A stretch of DNA of 64,000 nt from Brachionus koreanus (GCA_016987375.1 PJRA01000016.1:631068-695067), one strand, 5' to 3'. Positions 22,801-36,780 are shown, numbered from the stretch's first letter. Program-made: numbers and translations. The notes: generated by a model not told the origin, from the sequence alone.

Positions 22801-25800
22801 AAAATAATATCCTCTGAATGTAAAAAAAATGGAAAAATTTTTATTTTTATAAAATTTTCAAACTTTTCAAAACAAAATAGAAAATAAATAAGATTAAAAT
22901 ATTAATAAAATTGAGTGATATGTTATAATAATCTTAAAAAGCTCTGTATCTATATCTTTTAACGTGTCAAACTGTAATATTAGATTATAAATTAGACTGT
23001 CTGAATTGTTCACGTCACAGATCAAGTTAATCTGAGCCAGCTGTTGGAAAAGCTTTTTATTTAGCTTAATTAAACAAATAAATATGTTAAATGTCATAAT
23101 GAAAATATCAAAGTAAACAAAAACACTAGAAAAAAAGGCTTATTAGAAAAAACAGAATTTGTTTAATGGTTTAAATAAACAAATTTAAATTACCAGAGGC
23201 AGATTTGGAGAGCTCGTTGAACAAAAGCTTGTACTTTACTAAGCGTTGTACTTCAGTTGGTAAAAAGTCTTTCAAATGAAGCTTACGACAAATCCAGTGG
23301 TTCTCAGCTCCCTTTTGATTAGAAAATTTTTTATTTAAAAAAAATTTTTTTTTTTTTATTTACTGATATAAATTGATTAAATTTGTCGCTATTTTTCAAC
23401 TTTGTCTGCAATAATTTGATGGCTTGACTTTGATTTTCACAAAATTTGGCACATGCAGATTGAAATTTGGCGCCCTCTTCGCCTTTAAACTGTTCCAAGA
23501 TAACATCAATCAACTGCTTTATTGGTACAATCGGATTTTCACGTCTAAGTTGTTTTAATTTTTTATTAAAATTAGCTATTTTTTTATTAAAATAAAAAAC
23601 AATTAAGTTAATTTGAAAAAAATTTTATTAAATTATAAAAATTATATTTACAATGTATTTCGAGTACTTCATCCAGATTGGGAAAAACAGTCTCTTGTTC
23701 TTCAACAGTTAGATAGACATTTATGTGTATAGGAATATAAAAGTGGTTTTTCATGATTTTCAAATTGCGCACATGCTTTTGTTCAGTGTGAATGAGTTCG
23801 TTGATTACTTCTTGGGTTTTGATTTCTTTGCGGGTCAACTTTTCCAAAATTTCCTTTGGAATCGATGCACTAATACTGGGCAATTCCTCGTCGACTTCAA
23901 TGTCCGACTCTTGCATCCAAAAGCGGTCGTTGCTGGAACCATGGTGTCCGCTGGACGACGACCGATAGCTGTTTGTGTTTAGCTCGTGTTCGTTCATGCT
24001 ACTAGATGATTCAACAGAAAATCTTTTAAAATTTTATGCATAAAGCGGCATAGTTAAGATAAGCTTCTGGTTATAAATGTTTACCGGTCATTTAGCTGGG
24101 AATTTAGCGGGTTCGATGAGGATATAGCGTTTTTTATTTCAATTGGCTCGGGATCACTTTTTAAACAAGCATTAGAAATCTCTTTTTTTTTTTGTTAAGC
24201 AACTAATTTAAAAGCAATAAGAAAATAGCTAAAATAACACCTTTTTGTATTCAAATCTCCCATTAAAGCTGGGCACTTATTAGTTTTTACAGATACTGGG
24301 CTTATTCTTAAGAAAAATTACTTTAAAATGCTTTTAGCTCAAAAACAAAACTTGTCTTTAATATGTCAATAGTTATTGGAATTATTTTAATCACGCAAAA
24401 GTCATCATATTCAAAAAAAAAAAAAAAATTTTTTTTTAATAATTGAGAGTGAATATAAAAGGCTTTATTTTGGTTATAAAAAAAAAATAAAATAAATAAA
24501 TAAATAAAAAAAAAATAGTAAAAAATTCTAATTAACTACTATTAGTAAAATTAAATTGAGGTTACTAATTTTTACCTTTTTGATCGAGCAACATTAGACT
24601 TTGATTTTTTAACATCAACTTTCAAGCTACCGACTCGTTTGCACGCTTGTTCTCTGGCATATCCATTGGATGTGCCAGAGCAACTTGTGCTCAAACAAGC
24701 CGTATTACTGTAAGGTTTATTAGGCAAAATTTGACTTTGATTCGGGTGATTAGAATCTTTTTTAAGACTTAATCGAAAAAAAAAAATGATTATTTGAAAA
24801 AGGCAAGACGGCGCAATAACAAAAGCAAGCACCCATGTTATAACCCCTTTAGAAATGCATGTGAATGTCTTACCTGTTCAAATGGTCAGGGCTGTTGTTG
24901 TGCGACGAATGTCGCTGTTCATTGTTGTTGGGAGAAGATGAGCCCGAGTGTAGTGTGGTAACTTTAGGTGCTGTTGGCGAAGTTAGTATGACCGGCGTTG
25001 GTTTTTGTGCGTTCAACATTTCGAACTTTTTTATTGCTTCATTGACCGGCAAATTTCCTTAAAAAAAAATTCAAATTTTCATTTTATTTCAAGATCAATT
25101 TGAGAAAAAAAAAATAAAAAACTTTGTATATAATCACTGGGATAATTAGTTGGAATAGACACTGAGTCTCCAGTGGTCGATTGACCATCTCCGATTGTAC
25201 TTGGATAAAAAAAACTCTGCGGTTCTTCATCTTTTTCTTTTTATAGACAACAAAAATTAGCATGAAAAAAATTTCTAAAAAATTAAATTTTAATTATTCT
25301 TTACTCTTGGGTCCAAAAATCATTTTTTGAATGTTGTCAAATTTTTCCTTGTAATCCGATTTAATTGTTTTCTGTGAGCCTTGACATTCGCTCAAAAGGC
25401 CACTATTCAAACAATGTCGATGAATTTTTATATCACATTTTGACTCTTTTCAATTTTAATATTAAATTATAATTTTAGATAAAAAAAAATAAATTTGACA
25501 CTTACTTTGACAAGCTAAGCCTTGGTAGCCAATGCCCCAAAAAGGCTGACTACACCGGTAGCAGAGAGACTTTTTGAGAAAAAAGACCGAATCTATCATA
25601 CTGTGTCCGCGAACCGAATAGGTCGAGTTTTTTTTCAATTTTAGCTTTTTGTTCAAAAAAATGGGTATCTTGTCTATTTCATATTTGCCGATTTGTTTAA
25701 CAGGCAAGTTGAATCGCTTGATAAATGTTGCCAAACAGCTGGCCAGTGCAGATATTTGAGCTGTGTCTCTTGGTCCGTTCCATTCATTGTTTATTCTAAC

Positions 25801-28800
25801 CAGATTTCTGCCCAATTCATCCACATAAGTCGCCAAATTGGCCACTATACAAGACTTGGCACTGTCAAAGTCATTTTTGTCCATTGAAACAGACATTTTG
25901 GACAAGTCGTTGCCATGAAACAAGCTTGCCAAGCCTTAAAATTAAATTTTTTTTATTAAATTTTTTCCCTTCTATTTCAGCGCTAACATTTAACAATAAA
26001 AGACAAAAAATATATTTAACTAGTTTAACATTTAATGACAAAGGGGTCTACTCTCATGACTTACTTATACTGCGCTTGACAGTTTGATTCCTAATTACTT
26101 TAATCTGATTATTATTTCTAGAATTTTTATTTCGATCTTTAATTTAACCAGAGATTCAAGTAATGTAATGCATTCAAATAATGTTCACACATCTTACCTA
26201 TTTGATCGACTTCTTTGAAGCGAATTAGCTGACTGTTCACATTTTGTACAGCGTCTTTGCGATACTCTTCAAGCAAAAGTCTCAATTGAATCATGTTTTC
26301 GGTCGGATTTTGTTCAAATATTTCCTCAAATTTTCTAATTAGCATTTCTTTTACTTTTATTTTCAAAGGCTGTTGGTAATTGAAAAATTTTATTTTTAAA
26401 TCAAAAAATGCAGTCAATTTAAATGCTCACCGCTGAATAGTCTATGAAAACTGTGTACAATTCGTACGACCATCGGATTATTACATCCTTTTTCTCGTTT
26501 GCCAACAAAAGTTCTTCCACAAATAAACAAAAAAACTATTTTTTTTTAATTAAAATATTTTTGTAATTTTTTTGTTGGCTTAAAATTTACCAAGTCGTTC
26601 GGAGACTCGTTTTGGCTGCCAAGCGTATAGCACAAAAAAACCGATAGACTAATTGGCTTTGAAATCAAATGTCTGTAATCATTACAGCCATTCATGTCAA
26701 ATGAAAACTTAGAAAAAAAATAATTAGTTTACAAACTTTATTGTGAACTGTTTGAGTTTATTTTCAAATATTCAAAAGCTATTTAAATGAACTGAGTCAA
26801 CTTTTGATTTAAATTTTTTGTTTTTGACCAAGTTTTTTTCTAGATTAGTTTTTATTTTATTTTGAAACAATCAGTTTTGTTCTAAAAAATTTTTTTTTTG
26901 TTCTTAATTTTAAAATTTGTATAAATTTTGTGTAAAAATTGGAGAATTTTTTTTATGTTTTATCAATCTAAAAAAAAAAATTTAAATTCAAAATGTTTTT
27001 TTCAATATATAAGACAATTTTTATTACACAACTTTTTTACAATAATTATTCTACAATTAGATCTCAATTTCTCAAATGAATAGTCCTTATTCAATAAAAC
27101 GTTTATATATTAAAGTTCAATTTAACTGAATTATTTCATTAAGCCTTGATAATTGTCAAAAATCAAATTTTTTTCAATCATATGCTTGATTTTTTTAAAT
27201 TAAATAATGCTGTTAAATTTAACACCCAAAACTTATTGATTAAATTTAAAAAAAAAATAAAACTTAATAAATAAAACAAAACAAATAAATCACTTTTTTC
27301 TAATTTTAATAAATTAATAATCTGAAAATATATAAAAATTTTATTCAAAATATAATTTTTAATAGTGAATACTATTATATATCAATAGCTATAGTAAGAT
27401 TGTTTAGTACTACAGGCTCTTGGTCTACAGTTGTCATAAACTTCACATCGACTTCAAGACTCTTCCAAATTAAAAATATGTAATAAAGTTTGTCAGACTA
27501 CTTTTATCATTTTATCTAATTCTCTGATGAATGGTGATGCTTATTTGGTATTCATTTTGGACCCTCTGCATATTCAGGCTTGATTACAATTTATAGATCA
27601 AAAACTTGAACAATTGTTGCCAACAAAAAGAAATAAAATACAATTATTTTTGTAATGTGTACATTAGTACCCTTGGGCCGGTCTATCAGATTTTTTCGTT
27701 AGGCGTTTAAGACCAGCTATTTATGCTCCATGTCAACTAAAACGCTAATGGTTTAGCTAGTTTAACAAATTCAGTGATATCTCCAAAGATGTCGCTATAT
27801 CATCATGTCATGTATTTATTAATTCAAACTTTTTTAATTAAGCACTCATAGATCATATATTCTAATAAGTTTAAGTTTTCAAAAGACAGGCTTAAGTATA
27901 CATTTCCAATAAATATTGAATATCATAACGAGGTAAAAAACTAACTGAATTTTATACCCTTTAACATATTTGACTTTGTTAAAAAAATAAAATAATTGAA
28001 TTAATAGCATTTGAAAAAATGAATTTTAAAAATTCAAAATTTTTTTTCCTATTTTTAATTTATTATCTAAACTGTAGTTTTCGACATATTGTTTTTTGAA
28101 ACAAAAAAATTTTAAAAATTTGACGTCTTTTTTGTTCTCAAGTGAGTCAATAACTTAATTTATTTATTAAGGTTGTTCACTCTCAAAATGTGAATTAACA
28201 CTGAAAGGCCGGAGGGATTTTTCTACCTTTTTTTTGTTGACTTTTAGTTTTTTTTTAGTTTTTTTTAATGAAAATAAAATTATTTTGTAATAAAATAAAT
28301 TAAATAGTCTTTTAATATTTTTGAATTAAGTATTGAAAAAAAATTATAAAAAAAATTTTTGAATTTTTTTGAATAAAAACAAAGAAAGGAAGCAACTAAT
28401 GGGGTAAAAAAGACCCCTCCGGCATTTCAGTTTTAAGAACTAAATATTTGAAATTTAAATACTGTGAATTTAGCTATTATTTTGGGAAAAATCCACAAAA
28501 ATAAACTAAAAAAATCACTTTTTATTTATAATTGACAAGAATTCTAGACTTCAAAAAATGTCAAAGTATAATGATCAAACAAAGACATTGGACTTGTCCA
28601 AATTAATGTTCAAAATTTTTGTTGAATTTTTTTATCAAATAAATATTTTAATTATTAAAAAAAATTGGATTTTTTTTCCTTTTAATATTTGTCTTTTCTA
28701 ATAGTTTCAAATAATTAGTCTCATTTTTGGCAAAAAGGGCACAACAGTATGCCAATATATTTTCTTAATTTAAAGCCTAAAAATTCGACTAATCTCTGCC

Positions 28801-31800
28801 AAATAGTCAAATTGATTTTTACAGTTAAAATTAGGCAAATATTTACCTTATCATTGGCATCATGTAAATTGTCTTCACTAGTATAAGATAAATCATCTTT
28901 ACATTCAATTATCTAAGCAACCATAAAAAACTTTTTAGCCAAGAAATTGAGAGCTTATTTTAAAAAAATTACATCATCGCTTTGATCGTTGATTTTTTGC
29001 TTGTCCAAATCACCAGCAGAGACGGAATGATTTAAAGAATTTATAGCAATATTGGACAACGATTGGGTCTGATATCCTTTTCCATTTGTAGAGCTCTTTT
29101 TTTATTTTAAAAAAAAAAAATTTTATTTAACTTAATCAAAAATAGTGGTTGCAACAAATACTCTTGTTTTCTTGATGGAGCGTTTTTCGCCAGTCGAACT
29201 GGACACGTTCGGGGCATTGTTGACAGAATTATTGAAATTTTTAAGCGATTCATCTGACATTGAGTGCTGCTTGCGGTGTGTGGCGACCAAATTGCGACTA
29301 ATATCGGTCGAATCGTTGACAAACTGAGTCAAATTCGAGTCGGCCGACTGGGCCAATGTGCCAACGACAGCCATTTGGTCCTCGTGGTCCGTCTCCGGTT
29401 CGCTTCTGCTCTGCTCTTCGTCGTGCTCAGTCTTGCAGTCGTCGGACGTGCGACTTTCGGTCGAGTGCTTGGACTCGTTCAAGCTAAGCTCGCTTTTGCT
29501 CTCGTCAAGACGCGAGCGTATACTAAACGAGGACGACGTTGCCGGAGTGCACGGACTGGGCGTCGCGTTCGTAAACGGCAAACGCCGCTGCAAGTGCATT
29601 GACACAAATGAGTTAGCTTAAAGAAAAATTTAATTAAATTGAAAAATTTTTTTTTTTTTTTTTGGTGGTAAAAAGGACTCGCAAATGCCAAGACAGTGGA
29701 AGAAAATGGACGAAAAGACTTTGAGTCGAATTCTTACAAGTTAACGATTCTACTGAACCACGCTTGCGATTGGAAAAAGTGGGCGATGAGCCATATGAAA
29801 ATTTTATGTTGTTTGTGCTTGAATTTTTGTCCTGTGTGTCGCTAGACTTGCCCATACTGGACGAAGTTTGCTTATTTTTGGACCAAATCTTATCCAACTT
29901 GTCCGATTTGGCACGTCTGTAAACAGTTGGTGAGTTGGACTTGCGGCTAGATGGAGTGGGTGAACATGAAGACGAGGACATGGTGCCGTAGGGTACGGAC
30001 ATGTTGCCGGTCGGTGTGTACGATGTGTAATAGGAGGTGGCCGCATCGGGGACCTCCAGATGGTTGTTGGAGCTGTCTGGCTTGGATGGATTGAGCAGGT
30101 CGTTGAGCGACGAGCGGCTCACTGTAAAGTTGACTCGGTTGGAGCTCAGGGTCCTTGGCAATGGTGGCTTCGATCTCGGCTCATTCTGGTCCGCATTCAT
30201 CATATCATTTCGAGTCAGAGTCTAGTCAAGTTCAGCGCAAGGTGTTTTTTTAATCTGTTGAAATATCAATATATTGCTGAATGTTTAAATTAATTTAATG
30301 TTATTGTTATTCGTTCGTTTCTAATGCTGCTGTTACTTAATCTTTCAATGTTTTTTTATTAAAGATAATTTGCAAGCTTATTTTCAAGATTTAGATAAGG
30401 TTGATATTTAGGAAAAAGCATAGAGTTCGAGAGAAGATTCGATATAATGTAATTAGTACTCGAGAAATTGTTTATAGGTTATAGAAATCGTTTGGAATTT
30501 TTGGAAAAAAAGAAAAGAAAAAAAAAGAGAACAGAGAGTGAGAGAGAGAGAAAAAAGTTGTTTATAAGATTATGTAAAAAATGTGAGATTTTGTTGTATA
30601 TTGCTGAGGTCTGGCCCGGCATCTCCTTATTTGTATACATTCGACTAATTAATTAAAGAATTCGAAATTCGAAATATTTGGCATTGCTTTTTGTGTTCGC
30701 CTAAAACCGCAAAATAATGACATGCTAAATGTTTGATGATTTTTTGCCACCATGACGTTCGTGGCATTTGCGAGGAATTTCAGCTAAAGTATGCGAACAA
30801 ATTCTACTTACCGCACTCATCTATCATGCTGTGAATTTCTTTGCTCTCTTTTGACTTGACACAAGTTCCATTTATCTAGTTTAACAAAAAAATTAATTTA
30901 CTAATCTTTTTTTTTAAATTTCTAATTTTTTTTCTAAAGGGATTTATAAAATTTATAAGAAAAAATTTTGATTTTTAAATTTAAATTTAAAATTTAAGAC
31001 TATTTTTTTACGGACCAAAAAATGTTTAATTTTGATTAACAGCCAAAGACCGGAGGGATATTTTGACCCTTTTTTTATTTTAACTCGTTTTTTTTTAAAA
31101 TAAAATTGTTTTGAAATATTTTTTAATTTAAGATATGATTGAAAAAAAAAATCTAAAAAAGACTAAATTTTTGTTACTAAAAAACAAAGAAAGGAAGTAA
31201 CAAAAGAGGTTCAAAAGACCCATCCGACCTTTGAGTGTTAAATTAACAAAAAGAATTTTTGACATAATTAATAACTGATTTTCTAATTATGATTAATTTT
31301 TTCTAAATTTATTTAAAATTTAAGACTGATTTGAGAAGATAAATTGAACGAATTTTTGAAATTAAAAAAAAACTAAATTTTTGGAAAATTTATGGCTATT
31401 TTATTTCTAAATAAAAGCTACAAAATTTAAAATTTTAATTTTTGATAATTTGAGATTTTTTTTTCACGGGCCAGAAATTAACTCTTTAAACCAGTTTGGT
31501 AATCGATAATTTTTTTTCTTCTTAATCTCTTTAAAAAAATGAAATATAAAAAACCTTTGTTTATTATTAGTAAACAAAATTATAGACTTAAAAAAATAAT
31601 TTTTAATTTTAATTTTTTTATATTAGTTTATTAATCAAGAGAATAGTTATTATGCTATTACATAACTTTCCATTAAAATTAATGTCCTCAATTATTTGAC
31701 TTCGAATTATTAAGAAAAAAATCACTTGACTAAGAATTTGCTGCTTACACTGAAAAAAATTAGTTCAAAATTTTTTTTATAATTAAATAAAAAAATTAAG

Positions 31801-32570
31801 TAAAATTTAATAAATTAAAATTTAAATGAAAAATGGCTCATAAGTGAATTTTGGTTCCATAGCTTTTTTACTAAATTGATTCAGAGAAAAAAAGAAATCC
31901 TTTCACTGACAAAGAGCTGTCACTGTTTGATTTATTAATTATCAATTAAACACCAAATTTTATTTTGATACAAAAATAATAATAGCCATTTAGCACTAGA
32001 TTTTTTGCGTTGTCTTGTTGAATTTAACAAAATGTAAATTAATTTTAAAATTATTTTCTTACTTTTAGAATAATATCGCCAACTTGAATGCCTGAATGAT
32101 ATGCCGGTGTATCTAAAATGAAATAAAAAATTACAATCATATTTTAAATTATTATAATTTAATTTTTGAGTGATCATTTTTTTTTCGTTAAATTATCAGA
32201 CAAAAAATTTCAAATTTCTTACTTGGAAAAACCTTAGAAATGAGGATTCCATTTTTTAAATCAAAGCCAAAACCGCGCTCCGACTTACGAATTGTGACCG
32301 TAAGCTCTTCGTACTCGAGCACGGCCAGCTCGTTATTGACAATATTAATTATTTGACTAGAGCTGAATTCTCTCTGAATAGACGACGAAGAAACAGTCGT
32401 AGCTTCTTTTTTGGTCAACTGCAATTTTCTTAATCTTGAAAGAAAAAATTAGCAAACTTTAAACCAGCTTATTTTTTGTACTTTTCAGTGGCACCGCTCA
32501 AGCGGTTTAGGGTTTCTGTTGTATTCGGATTCGATAATGATACCGTTGATGGAAATGATGACATATTCAT
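19891..32570 (-). CDS. RhoGEF2 / ARHGEF11/12-like: RhoGEF of the PDZ-RhoGEF/LARG/Drosophila RhoGEF2 type, about 20 exons
   Basis: Start ATG 32570 (MNMSSFPSTVSLSNP). Domains in order: PDZ (exons at 32424-32229, 32112-32062, 30882-30811; ELTVTIRKSERGFGFDL, HSGIQVGDIILK, INGTCVKSKESKEIHSMID); Ser-rich linker (30213-29741, 29618-29163, 29100-28976, about 28908-28848); RGS-like domain (26704 to 26180); C1 zinc finger (HSMIDSVFFLKKSLCYRC ... IHRHC ... C; exons ending 25510 and near 25310); more linker; DH domain (about 24020-23650, 23535-23365, 23311-23197, 21684-21503; QEVINELIHTEQKHVRNLKI, KLHLKDFLPTEVQRLVKYKL); PH domain (21433-about 21040); acidic tail to the stop at 19891. The family activates RhoA downstream of G-alpha-12/13 through the RGS-like domain. 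The C1 domain is shared with insect RhoGEF2 rather than vertebrate ARHGEF11/12. Phase does not match between 30811 and 30213, so a micro-exon finishing the PDZ domain is probably missing from my reading. Confidence 0.88.
28199..28432. mobile_element. piggyBac-like MITE, copy 2 (RhoGEF intron)
   Basis: 234 bp between TTAA (28195-28198) and TTAA (28433-28436). The ends are inverted: CACTGAAAGGCCGGAGGG at the left and, reverse-complemented, AACTGAAATGCCGGAGGGG at the right. The inner right part (AACAAAGAAAGGAAG) is shared with copy 3. No ORF. Confidence 0.8.
31040..31237. mobile_element. piggyBac-like MITE, copy 3 (RhoGEF intron)
   Basis: 198 bp flanked by TTAA (31036-31039 and 31238-31241). 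Left end CAGCCAAAGACCGGAGGG; right end, reverse-complemented, CACTCAAAGGTCGGATGGG. It contains the same internal AACAAAGAAAGGAAG word and GACCC/GGGT symmetry as copy 2, so the two belong to one family. No ORF. Confidence 0.8.
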
Positions 32571-35500
32571 TTAGTCAAATGATGCTGCCATTTAGTGAAT
32601 TAAAATCTTCTGTTTTATTTATATATTTCAGTTCTAAATAAACTATCTAAATAATGTTAAAAATTATTTTAATAAAGGTCCAGTGTGCCAAGTTTCCAAG
32701 GCTACTATGACTAATAGAAATAACAAGATTAAAAAGTTTTAATTTTAGCAAAAAGAATATAATTAGCTGATAAAAAATTCATGTGAATTTATTATTAATA
32801 AACTGATGCTGGTTATCTACCAATCTATACATCATCGATCATAAATCTAATCTGTAATTTGTTACCAAGGATATTTTAAAAAAATGAAAAAAAAAAAAGA
32901 ACGCCTAAAAGCCAAAATTAAAAATACTTTAGATGTTTAGCATTTTTATTTCTATTTCATTGTTAAAAACACTAGGTATCTATTCGTAATTATGTTTGAA
33001 AATTTATTATTGAAATTTAAAAAGTTTTAAATTTCAATTTTCTTGATTTGAAATTTTTTTTTATTTGAAAAAAAAGTGTGCAAATGCTTGGATAAATTGA
33101 ATCAGAGTGCATAACAAGGATTATGTAAAATTTTTTCTTTTTTTTTTTTGAAAATTACTCATGGTCTATCGGCGGAAACACAAATATTTATTTTGAGATT
33201 CGAATATTTAGCTATAATTATGCAACTCCATTAGCTATTTCAGGTAATGAGCTCAATTTTGCTTGTTACTTGATGGGATTTGTGTTTTTATTTGCTACTC
33301 GAACAAAAAAAAAACAAATTCAGATAAAACAGAATAATTGCTTTCTACTTATTTCATCGTCGTCTAAGGCTTCGTTTGTTGTTCTTGGTGCCGAGAACGA
33401 TCAGGACCTGGGCACTTCAAATATTTACATTTGCTAAAAATCAAAGCTTTTAAAATTTTTCTTCCCTCCTTTAAAAAAATAAATATTTTTCTTCAATTAG
33501 TGGCTCTAAAACCAGAACTTAAATTTCTAGAAACAAAAAAAAATAAAACAAAACCTAGTTGATTTCTTGTTTAAAAAAAATTATTGACCTTGAATATTTT
33601 GATCATACCACTTGACACAACTGATTTTGATTTTTACATTCATATAAAAAATGACGTAATTAGTGTTTTCCCTGATAAAACAATAATGGTTTAAAAATTT
33701 TTTTTGATAATGTAGGTGATTGCTGTCGAGTACATATTTCCGTTAGAGATTATGTTTGAATAAAGCTTGATGTGTTTAAAAACAAAGGCTATGAGTTCGT
33801 TTGTACATGTTAATTATTTATTCCTGTTTGTAAGACAAATTATTTGTCGTCATACAAAATAAAAGGGTCAATCGAGCATTTTTTTCAAATATTGACCTTA
33901 GATCAACAAAAATAAAACAAAATAAAATAAAAAAATTAATTGCTTTCACGCTCAAAATGAGCCATAATTTAAAGATAATTTTTCTTTTTAATTCTATTGT
34001 CTTTCTAATACCCTAGAATATCTCGTATTTAGGTTAGGGATCGAATTAAAATTCGCTTTTCGTCAAGTCAATATTAAACAGATTAGACTAGTCAGTTAAA
34101 TTTAATCTTGTCTATCATCTAGAATAAGTGACTGCGTCTTGGATTTAAATCAACATAAGCCATAGCACGGCTCTTCATATCCGATAAATTAAAAAAAAAA
34201 ACATTCAAAATTTATACAAATTCCACTCTTTTTTTTACAAAAAAATATAAAAAAATTTATACATTTTTTTCTTTTAATCAAACAAATTTTTGATAATAAA
34301 ATTAAATTTTATAATTGTCATTTTTTTAAATTTGAACTTTATCAGTATATGAATAATTTGCAATGAAAAAAAAATTGAAATTTGCTTAATTTGGGTTAAG
34401 ATCTATTGATATGCATTGAAAATCAATTTTGAAGCATGAAAATGGCTAAAGCATTTACCGTGTGCGCATTTGAGCTAATTAATCTAGAAAACAAAAAAGA
34501 GTATGAGTGCGTTTTCAGTCAGTCAATAGCTTAAGACTATGAAATGCTCGAACATTTAAAATCATTTAGTAACAGGCCTATCAAGTCTTCAAGGCTCAAT
34601 CTAATTGCCTAGACATAAACTAAATCCCATGATTTTTATTACGAATTTAATTTTAGCTAAACAATTATCTAGAATTGTTATGCAATTATTTGCTTCTAGA
34701 TTACTATGTTTGTCTATGGGGATTGAGCACCTATAGTTAACAAAAGAAAGAAAGATAGGCTACTGAGTGAATGTTTGTCGAAACAGTTTAATAGCTTTAT
34801 CTTTTATAGGGCTCTTGAGTCAAACAAATAAGCTATAATGCATGAAATCTATGCAATTACTATAATGGGCGCATAGATTTGCCAGCCCCTAAGCAATCAG
34901 CACTTAGCTATTGATTTAATTGCTGACTAGATATGCTAATCAACGTCTAAATGACACTTGAAAAATTTCAAATAGTTTCTATTCGTGTATCTAACACGTC
35001 GAAACAAAATTTTACAAAAATAAAACTAATTAAAAAAAATTAAACAGAAAACAAAAATTTTTATTTAAAAAAAATGTCAGATTTAATTAAAATTTTGAGA
35101 TAAGAGAAAGAATAAAAAGAGAGAGAGAGAGAAAGAAAAACATAGCAACTAAGGATATATAGAATTTAAGTTTAAGTTTTGAATAAATTTTTTACTAGAC
35201 TATTCATTTTATTTAAGTTTAACGTGCTTTTAATGTTTTGTAGAACAATTACCTTTAGGAAAGAAAACAAACCATCTAAATAATAATACACCTAATTTTT
35301 GGTATTTACGTTAATACAACATATATGTGTTAATAATCGTTTATAACATAAAAAAAATATCTTTGGAAAATTAACATTAATTTCTAATGCTAGAAATGTA
35401 ATGTGTTCTATTCGTAATACTGTATACCTAGAGCCAGATCTTGTGTGCATACATTGGCTCAAAATAAGCGATTGACATTTATTGAATATTAACATTAATC

Positions 35501-35590
35501 CTTGAGTGTTTGGAAAGCTACAAAATACTAATTATTTAAATGAAAAAAAAAATTTAATTTTTAGTATTTTATTTTGAATGAAAAAAAAAT
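32571..35590. other. Intergenic region upstream of the RhoGEF
   Basis: About 3 kb of AT-rich sequence. It lies upstream of the RhoGEF start and so should contain its promoter and perhaps untranslated exons, but I can point to no specific element. A GA-rich run (about 35101-35137) is the only simple repeat. Confidence 0.5.
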
Positions 35591-35662
35591 GATCGCACCA
35601 AGGATCGAACTTGGGACCTCCTGTGTGTTAGACAGATGTGATAACCACTACACCATGCGATC
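35591..35662 (-). tRNA. tRNA-Val(AAC): tRNA-Val (anticodon AAC), copy 1
   Basis: 72 nt with a full cloverleaf on the minus strand. The acceptor stem GATCGCA pairs with TGCGATC. The D-arm carries the A box (TGGTGTAGTGG), the anticodon loop is CTAACAC with anticodon AAC, and the T-arm GTTCGATCC is the B box. The anticodon stem has one G-T wobble pair (TCTGT/ACAGG). No intron. Transcription would end at the T-run just after the gene (ATTTTTTTTT on the minus strand). A near-identical copy lies 1.1 kb away. Confidence 0.95.
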
Positions 35663-36708
35663 TTCAATATTTGAGCTTAACAAAAATTTTCATCTACACA
35701 ATAAAAAAAATTATTTTTTTCCTTTTCGATTACTTTTAAAATTAAAACAAATTTGCTTATAAATAAAATTTATTTAACTAATAATCTCTAAAATAATGTG
35801 TTGATTGCAAAAATTAAATTGAACTTCTTAAAAATTTAAAGTTTTAAACTAAAGATTTAATTCTTTAAATAGTAAATATTCTTGAATAAATAGTTTTTTG
35901 TTTTAAAAAATTAAATTTTAATCGAAATTAGAAAAAGAAAAAGAATAATATCTTGGCTATAAATTTTATTTGAGTTTAAGTTTTTATTCAAAATGTCATT
36001 TAAACCATCATGATTGGAATTTTTTATTTACAATTAAAATATGTTTGACAAAGCTGATTGATTTATTGATTTATAAAAAAAAAAAACGCAATAAGCAGAA
36101 TAACTTCTTTATAACTTGAAAGCTTACTTTAGTTTTTTTTTTCTCAGAATAATTCTAGAATTTTTATTTTGGAAGCTGCTTATTTCAATTTTACTTATGT
36201 TGTAAATCAATTATAAAAAAAATGAAATATTAATCAACGACTTAATGAAACTCGAAATTTATGTTATCTTTTAATGAATTTTTTATTTCTTTTTTTTAAT
36301 CCTTGTATACAATCATTTCCCATGTTTAAAAGTGCAGTCTAGTGAATCACTTTGCTCTCAAGTTTGAACAAATTTCATCAAAAAAGTCCAGACCAAATTT
36401 TAAGATAATTGCTCTAAATATCAAATAATTTCAATAATTTGATTAAAAAACTAAATCAAATTAGAATTGGCTTATTGAAAAAATAAACAATTTTTTTTTC
36501 TAAATTTAAAGTTTATTCTCATTGCTAAAAAAAATCATTCTTAAACTAATTACTCAATTGATTCAGGAAAAAAATAAGCAAAAAAGAGCGATGATTGATA
36601 CAAGACCTATAGCAGTAATTAAGAAGCGTATACTGAAAATTTTATTTGTTTAAAAATTTAAGACAATTAACTAGTCTTTATATAGAATAGAAATATTTAA
36701 AAAAAAAT

Positions 36709-36780
36709 GATCGCACCAAGGATCGAACTTGGGACCTCCTGTGTGTTAGACAGGTGTGATAACCACTACACCATGCGATC
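36709..36780 (-). tRNA. tRNA-Val(AAC): tRNA-Val (anticodon AAC), copy 2
   Basis: Identical to the copy at 35591 except for one base in the anticodon stem (CCTGT here, giving a fully Watson-Crick stem with ACAGG). Same orientation, with a T-run terminator directly downstream. Both copies share a few bases before the 5' end (TTGAA), after which the flanks diverge, consistent with an old local duplication of a small segment. Confidence 0.95.

Noticed and set aside
22894..23097. 67-codon frame inside the RhoGEF
   Set aside because: Lies in the intron between DH exons, matches no part of the DH fold, and is not needed for frame continuity.
29264..29602. Plus-strand open frames opposite the RhoGEF linker exons
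   Set aside because: Antisense of the Ser/Arg-rich linker coding exons; open because of codon composition.
35574..35762. 62-codon plus-strand frame spanning tRNA-Val
   Set aside because: It is the antisense of a clear tRNA gene; the matching stretch also occurs antisense to the second copy.
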